Source: Catenuloplanes indicus (lineage in GTDB: Bacteria > Actinomycetota > Actinomycetes > Mycobacteriales > Micromonosporaceae). From it: 64,000 bases of DNA. The translations under genes were made by a program, and so were the position numbers. Positions 50,990-58,155 of the stretch are shown piece after piece. Below the pieces are notes generated by a model, which was not told the DNA's origin, made no database searches, and worked only from the letters and a program-made list of their open reading frames with translations. Positions within the stretch are counted from its first letter, which is position 1; every line of letters begins with the position of its first letter. The stretch spans positions 7,502,001-7,566,000 of the forward strand of contig NZ_JAUSUZ010000001.1 of the NCBI RefSeq assembly GCF_030813715.1, given 5' to 3'.

Positions 50990-53109
50990 CGATCGGTCAC
51001 GCTGGCCGTCCGGTGCTGCCGGCCGGTCCGCGGCGTGGGTCCGCGAGCGCGCTCCGCTGGGTGGCGGACAATCTGGCCGTCGTCGGGCCGGACCCGGGCG
51101 ACGCCATCGTCTCCATCGCCGGTCTGCTGCCCACCGAGCCCGGCGTGGTCACCGTGGTCGGCCAGCTCGCCGGCCCGGACGACTGGGCCATGATCACCGA
51201 GGTGCTGCCCATCGCGGTGCCGCCCGGCGCGGCCGCCCGGCTCGCGGTCTCCGGCGCCGGGATGACCCCGCCGCACGGTCCGCCGCCCGCGGCCCAGCTC
51301 GCCCAGCAGCTCGACGCGGACATCTACGCGCCGAACGGGCAGCTTCTGCTGGTCCCCGGCGGCGGCATGTTCGCGCTGGACGGCTGGCGCTGGTTCAGCC
51401 CGGACGGCATGGTCCGGCAGGGCGGCCGCCGGTTCCCGCGCCCGCACTGGGAGTCCGAGGTGGACACGATCGCCCGGCACCCGGTCAGCGGCGTGCGGGC
51501 GTACGCCGTACCCGCGGGACTGTGGCTCTTCTCGGACGCGCCCGGCGTGCCCGACCCGAGCCTGGACGACCTGGTGCTGGCCATCCCGGCCGACCCGGAC
51601 CGGGTGACGATCGTGCTCGGCCGCCCCGGCACCCCCGCGCCGGGCGTCGAGGCGGTCATGTCGATGCTGGAGGCGCTCGACCCATCCATGGTCATCGCGC
51701 CGTACGGTGACGCGGCCGCCGAGGCGATGCGGCTGGCCACGCTGATCGCGGAGCACTGGGACAGCCCGGTCGAGGTGGCCACCGGCCTGCCGACGCTGGA
51801 CGGCGAGTTCGAGCTGGTGTCGGTCGCGGTCGACCCGTCCGGCGAGACCTGGTGGACGCCGCCGGTCTCCCGGCTGCGCGTCGCGCCCGGCGTGCCGCCC
51901 GCGCCGCTCGGCACCGTCAGCCTCCTCGCCGGCCTGCGGCCCACCGGCACCGGCAGCCACCGGCTGAACGAGCGGTGGGTGGTCGAGGCCACCCAGTTCG
52001 GCCTCTGGGTCCGGCCGCCGTACGCCGGGCAGCACGTCGCCGACGTCCGCCGCCGCCCGTGGGACCCGCAGCGCCTCACCGTCCTGGTCGGGCTGCCCGG
52101 GCTGCCGCTGCCGGACGACGTACTGCCGATGCTGCACATGCTGCTCAACCGTCTCCCCGCGGACGTGCGCGGCCGGGTCACCTTCGTCCCCGCCGAGCTC
52201 AACCACCTGCTCGACACGGACACGGACGATCGTCCCGACGTGGTCCTCGCCGACCAGCGTTCCACCACCCCGCGCTGGTGGCGCCGCGACGACCGGCTCT
52301 TCGCGGTGCTGCTCACCGTGGACGGGCCGACCGGCATGGTGCGCACCGACGCCGGTGACGTCGCGCCCGGCGACCTCGGCGAGATCATCGCCACCCACCG
52401 CGACCCGGATCCGCGCCCGGTGCTGCTCATCGCGTCCGCACCGATCGCGCCGGACGTGGAGCAGCTGCTCGCCGACCAGCTCCAGTCGTACGTGATCGCC
52501 CGCCGCAACGACGGCTGGTGGGCCAGCGCGCCGCACCGGGTCGGGCTGGAACCGCGCGCCGCGGCCCTGCTCCCGTCCGGCTTCCCGTTCACCGAGGCGG
52601 AACTGGCGGCCGCGCTGACCCCGGCCCGCCCCGCGGTCCGCCGGCAGCCCGCACGGGCCGCCGACCACGAGCCGCTGCTGTCGCTCGCCCCGGCCCAGGA
52701 GCCCGCCGTGGTGGCCCAGCGGCTGCGCGAGGGCCGGTCCGGCGTGCCCACGGTCGTGGTGGCCACCGAGCCGGACTGGCGCCACCCGTTCCGCCTGGAC
52801 GGACGGCCCGCGACCGCGCTGGAACTGGCCCGCGCCATCGCCGACCACCGGCCCGGCTGGATCGCCGGCCGGGAGACCGTGTGGCTGGAGGCCGGCGAGC
52901 TGAGTGAGTCGTCGCTGCGGCTGCTGGCCAACTATCTGGGCACGCCGGTGGGCACGCGGGCCCGCGCGGTCCCGGACGCCCCACCGGCCGCGCACGCGAC
53001 CGGCTGGTTCGCGGTCCCGCCCCGCGGCGCGGACGGACAGGACCTCACCGGGCCGTACCTCCGCGAGGGCCACCTGGATCAGGAGAGATACGACCATGGA
53101 GAGCCCTGA
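50986..53109 (+). CDS. Large cytoplasmic protein of repeated modules, unknown function
   Basis: 707 residues from the GTG at 50986. There is no signal peptide or membrane helix. Modules repeat: a strand (AARLAVSGAG), a helix with AQQLDADIYAPNGQLLLVPG, a Trp-rich GWRWFSPDG segment, then similar blocks around LIAEHWDSPVEVATG, VTFVPAEL and LADQLQSYVIARRNDGWW. The plan resembles the protein at 37308-39773. I cannot name the family. It overlaps the start of the discoidin protein gene by 14 bases, as the 37308 protein is coupled to its membrane partner, so a complex with the membrane protein is likely. Confidence 0.8.
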   Translation: MTIGHAGRPVLPAGPRRGSASALRWVADNLAVVGPDPGDAIVSIAGLLPTEPGVVTVVGQLAGPDDWAMITEVLPIAVPPGAAARLAVSGAGMTPPHGPPPAAQLAQQLDADIYAPNGQLLLVPGGGMFALDGWRWFSPDGMVRQGGRRFPRPHWESEVDTIARHPVSGVRAYAVPAGLWLFSDAPGVPDPSLDDLVLAIPADPDRVTIVLGRPGTPAPGVEAVMSMLEALDPSMVIAPYGDAAAEAMRLATLIAEHWDSPVEVATGLPTLDGEFELVSVAVDPSGETWWTPPVSRLRVAPGVPPAPLGTVSLLAGLRPTGTGSHRLNERWVVEATQFGLWVRPPYAGQHVADVRRRPWDPQRLTVLVGLPGLPLPDDVLPMLHMLLNRLPADVRGRVTFVPAELNHLLDTDTDDRPDVVLADQRSTTPRWWRRDDRLFAVLLTVDGPTGMVRTDAGDVAPGDLGEIIATHRDPDPRPVLLIASAPIAPDVEQLLADQLQSYVIARRNDGWWASAPHRVGLEPRAAALLPSGFPFTEAELAAALTPARPAVRRQPARAADHEPLLSLAPAQEPAVVAQRLREGRSGVPTVVVATEPDWRHPFRLDGRPATALELARAIADHRPGWIAGRETVWLEAGELSESSLRLLANYLGTPVGTRARAVPDAPPAAHATGWFAVPPRGADGQDLTGPYLREGHLDQERYDHGEP

Positions 53110-54628
53110 CCGCGCGCCCGGTGCCGGCGACGAGACCGCCGCGCCATCCGGCGGCGCCGCGGGAACGCGGGCATCCGGCGGCGCCGGGGCGGCCGATTCG
53201 CCCGGCGGTCGCGAGGCCGCCGGGCCGTCCGGCGGTGCTGAGGCCGCCGCGTCACCCGGCAGCGCCGGAGCGGTCATATCGGCCGCCGGCACTGAGGCGC
53301 CGATCAGGACCGATGGGCCGGACCGCGGCCCCGGCCGGAACACGCGTCCGGCGGACAGTGGTGGTTTCTCCTCGCCGGTTGCCAGCGGCGGGCATTCCGT
53401 GGAGGCCGGTGACCGGCGGCGTCCGGCGGACAGTGGTGGTTTCTCCTCGCCGGTTGCCAGCGGCGGGCATCCCGTGCAGGCCGACGACCGGCGGCCGCCG
53501 GTGCAGCGCGCGGTGGCGCTCAGCGGCTTGCCGCCGTACGAGGCCGGTTCGCCCGGCAACCCGCCGCCCGCACCGGCGCCGCTGACCCGCGACCCAGCGC
53601 GCGGAGGCGCCCGGGAGAGCCGGCCCGCCGGTTCCGCACCGGATCCGCGACCGGCCTCGGAGATCCCGATGCCGGTCCCCACGTCGGCGCCGATCGCTCC
53701 GGACTCACCGGCCGCACCCGGCGGTGTCGCCGCCGGCTCCGGCACCTTCGCGTCCGCTGAGACGTCCGCGTACTCCGGCCCTGGCGGGTTCTCCGGCACC
53801 GCCGCGTTCTCCGATGCCGGTGAGGACGATGCGCGGCGCACCCACCCGCCGGTGGCGGAACCGGACGAGCCGCGCCGGTCCGCCGGTGAGCGCTTCCGTC
53901 CCTGGCTGGTGCCGCTCGTCCTGGTCGGCGTCATCGCGATCACCGCCGCCGCGATCGGCGGCAACAACCCGAACGGCAACGGCGCCGACGACACCCACAT
54001 CACGGCGCCGGGCCCGCCGGGCACCGATGTAACGATCATCACGGTCGGCCCGCCGTCCGGCGCACCGAGCGCGGCCCCGTCCGCCGCCGCAGCGCCCGGT
54101 GCCACGCCGTCCTCGGCCGCCCCCGGCCCGGCCACCCCGGGCGCCTCCGCCGCGGCGCCCACCATCGCCGGCCCGGCACGTACGCCCGTGGGCGGGGGCG
54201 GCGTGACCGGCCGTCCCAACCCCACCGGCGCGAATCTGGCGCTGCGCCGGCCGATCACCGCGTCCAGCGTCGAGTCCGGCACCTGGCCGGCCACCGCCGC
54301 GGTCGACGGCGACGAGGCCACCCGGTGGGGCAGCGAGTTCCAGGCCGATCCACAGTGGATACGCGTCGACCTGGGCGAGGTCTGGTCGATCAGCGGCGTC
54401 GAGATCGTCTGGGAACGGGCCTTCGCACAGGCCTTCCACGTCGAGGTCTCGGTCGACGGCAGCACCTGGACCCGCGTGCACGACACCACCGCGGGCCACG
54501 AGGGCCTGGTGAGCTTCTCCGCCGGGCAGACCGCCGGCCGGTACGTCCGGATCACGGGCACCGCGCGCAGCACCGAATCGGACCACCAGCTGTACGGCTA
54601 CTCGATCCTGGAGTGGCGCATCCGCTGA
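53096..54628 (+). CDS. Membrane protein with extracellular F5/8 type C (discoidin) domain
   Basis: 510 residues, paralogue of the protein at 30726. The long cytoplasmic part is Gly/Ala/Pro-rich and carries a 51-bp duplicated stretch and the motif VALSGLPPY near residue 140. One membrane helix follows near 269 (WLVPLVLVGVIAITAAAIGG), then a Pro/Ala/Thr linker and a discoidin domain (AVDGDEATRWGSE, WIRVDLGEVW, GRYVRITGTAR, YGYSILEWRIR). The ATG at 53096, with AGGAGAG upstream, lies inside the end of the module-protein gene, so the two are in one operon. Confidence 0.88.
   Translation: MESPDRAPGAGDETAAPSGGAAGTRASGGAGAADSPGGREAAGPSGGAEAAASPGSAGAVISAAGTEAPIRTDGPDRGPGRNTRPADSGGFSSPVASGGHSVEAGDRRRPADSGGFSSPVASGGHPVQADDRRPPVQRAVALSGLPPYEAGSPGNPPPAPAPLTRDPARGGARESRPAGSAPDPRPASEIPMPVPTSAPIAPDSPAAPGGVAAGSGTFASAETSAYSGPGGFSGTAAFSDAGEDDARRTHPPVAEPDEPRRSAGERFRPWLVPLVLVGVIAITAAAIGGNNPNGNGADDTHITAPGPPGTDVTIITVGPPSGAPSAAPSAAAAPGATPSSAAPGPATPGASAAAPTIAGPARTPVGGGGVTGRPNPTGANLALRRPITASSVESGTWPATAAVDGDEATRWGSEFQADPQWIRVDLGEVWSISGVEIVWERAFAQAFHVEVSVDGSTWTRVHDTTAGHEGLVSFSAGQTAGRYVRITGTARSTESDHQLYGYSILEWRIR
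53345..53470 (+). repeat. 51-bp direct duplication with 75-bp period
   Basis: The stretches 53345-53395 and 53420-53470 are identical by eye over 51 bases. They encode RPADSGGFSSPVASGGH twice in the cytoplasmic linker. A recent tandem duplication of 75 bp is the simplest explanation. Confidence 0.85.
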
Positions 54629-54745
54629 ATCTCTTCGTACGTGACCGATTCCGCCGTCTGACCGTGCCCGGTCCGGTCCGTCTCCGCCCGCTTGGTAGCC
54701 GCCGTTGTCCGAGTGGGTGGAAAGGGGATTACCTTCGCCGGAACG

Positions 54746-54772
54746 TCGAACTATGCGCGCCTCGCTTCCGTT
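54746..54772 (+). promoter_or_regulatory. Variant ECF-type promoter TCGAACT-N16-CGTT
   Basis: TCGAACT (54746-54752), 16 bases, CGTT (54769-54772), 82 bases before the orphan anti-sigma gene at 54854. The core GAAC and spacing match the four stronger copies. The rest of the 225-base gap after 54628 shows no gene. Confidence 0.45.
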
Positions 54773-54853
54773 GTACCGGCGACACCTCCACGAGCGAAGG
54801 CGAGCGGGCGCGATGGGCATCATCCGGCATCCGGCAGCACGGTGGTCGCTGGT

Positions 54854-55201
54854 ATGACCGCGGACCGCTGCACCGACGAGGCGGCCCGCACGCTTCTCGG
54901 GCTCTACGCGCTCGGCAGGCTCTCCGCCGCCGAGGAGGCGCGCACCGTGGCGCACCTCGAGGAGTGCGCGGCCTGCCGCGCGGAGGTCGCGGAACTCACC
55001 CACGTCACGTCCGCGCTCGGGCTGCTGACCGCGGACGACATCGCCGAGATACTGGCCGAGGAGGAGGATCGCCCACCGGCCGTACGCGCGCCCGTCTGCC
55101 GCGGCGCCCGCGGCACCCGCGACCGCCGCCCCGGCCGCGCCTCCGTCGGCACGCTCGCCCGCGGCGCCGCACCGGCACCGGACTTCCCGCCCGGCGTCTG
55201 A
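54854..55201 (+). CDS. Orphan zinc-finger anti-sigma (ZAS) domain protein
   Basis: 115 residues. ZAS domain with HLEECAACRAE and flanking helices (AARTLLGLYALGRLSAAEEA; TSALGLLTADDIAEILAEEE), very like the two anti-sigma factors upstream. After residue 75 the sequence turns Arg/Pro-rich and ends without a membrane helix. Either it is a soluble anti-sigma or the gene is truncated or frameshifted after the ZAS domain. No sigma gene follows. It could bind the two ECF factors of the island as a decoy or third regulator. Confidence 0.7.
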   Translation: MTADRCTDEAARTLLGLYALGRLSAAEEARTVAHLEECAACRAEVAELTHVTSALGLLTADDIAEILAEEEDRPPAVRAPVCRGARGTRDRRPGRASVGTLARGAAPAPDFPPGV

Positions 55202-55229
55202 TGTCGTCACGCGGCGGGCGGGCGAGCAG

Positions 55230-55252
55230 GGACCCGCCGGGCTGACGGGTCC
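55230..55252 (+). terminator. Short hairpin after the orphan anti-sigma gene
   Basis: GGACCCG (55230-55236) and CGGGTCC (55246-55252) form a 7-bp stem with a 9-base loop, followed by CCCCCGTTTT. It may terminate the plus-strand transcript. The remainder of the gap to 55463 shows nothing else. Confidence 0.45.
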
Positions 55253-55463
55253 GCGACCCCCGTTTTCTGCCGCGGAACCGTCCTGCCTCACACCGGGCGG
55301 CGCCGGTCGCCGCGGTGTCCCGCGGTCATCGGCGTCCGGGGCCTAGTTGATCAGGCGGGACGGCCCGCGGTCCGCGATTCCGCAGCAGATCGGAGTAAAA
55401 GCCGCATCACCGCAGGTCAGCCGCGGTCCGGAGGGTGGTGGTTCCGGAGGGTTTCCGGAGGGA

Positions 55464-56612
55464 TCAGACGCCCAGATCGGTGAGCACCACGTCGCGTACC
55501 TCGATGCGCGTCTCCGAGTTGCCGCCCACCTGGTAGGTCAGCTCGCTGGTCGGGCTGGTCAGTTTCCCGGTGAAGTCGTACGAGTACTGGCGCGGCTGCC
55601 CGTCGAGCGTCAGCGACTCCTGGTACGGCTCCGCGTTCTGCTGCACGCGCACGTTCAGCGCCGTGGTGACCTCCGCGGAGGCGGTGAACGTGAGCCGGTA
55701 GCGGTGCCCGGACGTCACCATCAGGCAGCCGCGGATGACGATCACGTCCCACGGCTTCATCCCGGCGCTGTCCGGCACGGCCGCGACCCAGTTGTGCGTG
55801 TCGAAGCGCTCCAGCCGCACCTCGCTCTTGTTCGACCACCAGGCGTCCCGGTTCGGGCTGCCTGGTGTGTCCGGGAGCGGCTGCTCCAGCAGGTCACCGC
55901 CGGCCTCCGGCGCCCGGCCCGGACAGGTGCCCGTGCCCGGCGCCGCACCGGCCACGGCCTGCGGCGGCTCCGGCGCCCCGGTCCCGGTCGTCGCGCCGGC
56001 CTCCGGCCCGGATCCCGGGTCGCGCCCGAACGACGCCCACGCCACGGTGCCCGCCACCACGCCCAGCACCGCCACGATCGCGGCGACCAGCAGCAGGAGC
56101 CGGCGCGGGCGGCGCACCGGCCGCGGCTCGGCCGCGGTGAACCGGTGGTGGCCCGGCGGCACGTCGAACCCGGGCGGTGCGTCGAACCCGGGCGGCGCGT
56201 CGAAGCGGGGCGGCGTGTCGAAGGGGGGCGGCGTGCCGGAGCCGGGTTGCGCGGCGGACGGCGGCTCGTCCACCACCGGCGCCTCCGGAGCGGCGTCGTC
56301 CGGCGTGGCCGCTCCGGCCGTACCCTTGCGGCGCAGGGATTTCTGCAGTTCGTAGACGCGGACCATGGTGTCGTGGTGGGTCCGCCACTGTGCGACCGCG
56401 GCCGGGCCGCCGCCGCAGATCTCGATGATCGGCACCACCATCCGGTCGAACGACGGCGGCGTCTTCACCGTGCCGGCCAGCACCGCGTAGACCTGCGAGT
56501 CGCTCATCGGATGCCGGCCCACCACGTACGACCGGGTCTGCCCCGATGCCCGGACGAAAGCATCCAGCTGCGCGCAGAAGTGCCGTACCGGACTTTCCTG
56601 GCTCTCCGTCAT
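55464..56612 (-). CDS. XRE-like HTH, single-pass membrane protein with CBM-like exterior
   Basis: 382 residues. The N-terminal 90 residues resemble an actinobacterial XRE-like HTH (MSDSQVYAVLAGTVKTPPSF, then VVPIIEICGG). A Pro/Phe/Asp-rich linker repeats a FDAPPG unit. One membrane helix (LLLLVAAIVAVLGVVAGTVAW) leads to an exported beta-sandwich (WDVIVIRGCLMVTSGHRYRL, ALNVRVQQNAEPY, ELTYQVGGN) like carbohydrate-binding modules. The layout could be a one-component membrane sensor or a membrane-tethered DNA-binding protein. The ATG at 56612 gives a standard N-terminus. Confidence 0.82.
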   Translation of the reverse strand: MTESQESPVRHFCAQLDAFVRASGQTRSYVVGRHPMSDSQVYAVLAGTVKTPPSFDRMVVPIIEICGGGPAAVAQWRTHHDTMVRVYELQKSLRRKGTAGAATPDDAAPEAPVVDEPPSAAQPGSGTPPPFDTPPRFDAPPGFDAPPGFDVPPGHHRFTAAEPRPVRRPRRLLLLVAAIVAVLGVVAGTVAWASFGRDPGSGPEAGATTGTGAPEPPQAVAGAAPGTGTCPGRAPEAGGDLLEQPLPDTPGSPNRDAWWSNKSEVRLERFDTHNWVAAVPDSAGMKPWDVIVIRGCLMVTSGHRYRLTFTASAEVTTALNVRVQQNAEPYQESLTLDGQPRQYSYDFTGKLTSPTSELTYQVGGNSETRIEVRDVVLTDLGV

Positions 56613-56682
56613 GCCGCTCCCTGCGTACGAATATGGCCGACCGACATCGTAGAGCGACACACCTATCGATGTCCCTACCCGG

Positions 56683-57930
56683 TCACGGTGCGGCGACCTG
56701 CCAGAGTGCGCCGACCGGCATCGCCCGCAGGCGCGGTCCGAACGGCAGCGTGGACGTCCCGGTGTAGAGCACGATCCCGGCCACGAAGTCGTCACCGAGC
56801 CGCTCCTCGAGGCGCCGCAGACCGCGGAAGTCGTCCGCCCGGACCGTCGACGCGGCCTTCACCTCGATGCCGACCACCTGACCGCGCCGGTTCTCCAGCA
56901 CCGCGTCGACCTCCACCCGGTCCTGGTCGCGGTAGTGGGACAGCTCCACCGGCTGCTCCGACCAGGTCAGCTGGCGGGCCAGCTCGGAGAGCACGAATCC
57001 CTCCAGCAGCCCGCCGAGCGGCGCGCCCGGCCGCAGCAGCGTGTGTGCGTCCATCGCCAGCTGCTGCGCCGCGATACCGGAGTCGACGAAGACCATCTTC
57101 GGCGACTGGGTGGCCCGCCGGCCGAGGTTCCTCGACCAGCCGGGGATCTGCTTGATCAGGAAGATCTCGTCGAGCAGCTGCAGGTACCGGTTGATCGTCG
57201 GGCGGCTCAGCTCCAGGTCGTTCTCCAGCCCGCGGACGATCGTCGCGGAGCGGGCTGCGAGCAGCCCGATCAGGCGCCGCATCTGCGGCACGCGGTCGAT
57301 CTCGGCCAGCTGCTGCACGTCCCGGTCGATCAGCGCCCGCACGTAGCTGTCCAGGAACCGGCCGCGCCGCCGTGGATCGGCGCGGGCGACGGCCTCCGGC
57401 ATTCCGCCGCGGACGATGCGGGCCGCGTAGTCGGCACGGCTGAGGTCCGACTCGTGCCGCAGCTCCGGGCCGAGCGCGAAGATGGCGTCGACGAACCGGT
57501 CCGGCGTGCCGTCGATCTCGCCCTGGGAGAACGGCCACAGCTCGACCGTCTCCATCCGGCCGGGCAGCGCGTCCGGCAGGCCGCGCATCCCGAGCAACCG
57601 GGACGAGCCGCTGAGCAGGAAGCGGCCGGGTGACGGCTCCGCGTCGACGGTGGCCTTGATCGCCAGCAGCAGCTCCGGCACGCGCTGGATCTCGTCGATC
57701 ACCATCAGGCCGGGGAACTCCACGAAGCCGACCGGATCGACCGACGCCGCCTCCCGGTCCTGCGGCAGGTCGAGGTCGCGGCGCTGCGAGGCGCGGGCAC
57801 CGGCGACCACCCTGACCAGCGTGCTCTTGCCCGACTGGCGAGCGCCGTTGACCAGCACCACGCGGGTGTCCGCGAGCGCGTCGTCGACGAGCGCCTGTGC
57901 GCGACGTGCGATCAGATCAGACCTGCCCAT
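56683..57930 (-). CDS. ATP-binding protein, AAA_14 + DUF4143
   Basis: 415 residues. Walker A is NGARQSGKST near residue 30 and Walker B is LMVIDEIQRVP. LLSGSSRLL is sensor 1 and a central winged-helix part reads LSRPTINRYLQLLDEIFLI. The C-terminal DUF4143 half has the restriction-nuclease-like VEVDAVLENRRGQVVGIEVK motif, with the E-x-K pair intact. These proteins are common in bacteria and archaea; their role is unsettled (defence, toxin-like or mobile-element-linked). The gene stands alone, downstream of the 13-bp repeat array at 57987-58091, which lies in its promoter region. Confidence 0.9.
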   Translation of the reverse strand: MGRSDLIARRAQALVDDALADTRVVLVNGARQSGKSTLVRVVAGARASQRRDLDLPQDREAASVDPVGFVEFPGLMVIDEIQRVPELLLAIKATVDAEPSPGRFLLSGSSRLLGMRGLPDALPGRMETVELWPFSQGEIDGTPDRFVDAIFALGPELRHESDLSRADYAARIVRGGMPEAVARADPRRRGRFLDSYVRALIDRDVQQLAEIDRVPQMRRLIGLLAARSATIVRGLENDLELSRPTINRYLQLLDEIFLIKQIPGWSRNLGRRATQSPKMVFVDSGIAAQQLAMDAHTLLRPGAPLGGLLEGFVLSELARQLTWSEQPVELSHYRDQDRVEVDAVLENRRGQVVGIEVKAASTVRADDFRGLRRLEERLGDDFVAGIVLYTGTSTLPFGPRLRAMPVGALWQVAAP

Positions 57931-57986
57931 GTCCCTCTTCCCGCAGCGAACCTCAGGAGATCAGCGTACGCCGGAGCCATCTTGAT

Positions 57987-58091
57987 TTTACAGTTGCGGC
58001 ACCGTTTACCTTACAGTTGCGGGAAGTCGGGCTTTACGGTTGCGGCGTCTTTGACTTTACGCCTGCGGACTTGGTGGCTTTACAGTTGCAG
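57987..58091. repeat. Five-copy 13-bp motif array with exact 23-bp period
   Basis: Copies of TTTACAGTTGCGG start at 57987, 58010, 58033, 58056 and 58079. The versions are TTTACAGTTGCGG, CTTACAGTTGCGG, TTTACGGTTGCGG, TTTACGCCTGCGG and TTTACAGTTGCAG. The 10-base spacers differ from one another. The array fills the gap between the DUF4143 ATPase gene (start 57930) and the end of priA (58156). It is AT-richer than its surroundings and 23 is not a multiple of three, so it is not coding. Confidence 0.9.
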
Positions 58092-58155
58092 AGTCAGCCG
58101 GGTGGCCGTCGCGGGGTGGCTCGTGACTGTGCGCCCGGCGCGGGCCGGGCCGCGC

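Noticed and set aside
57987-58091. CRISPR array
   Set aside because: Repeat is only 13 bp, spacers are 10 bp, and there are no cas genes; the fixed 23-bp period fits binding sites better.
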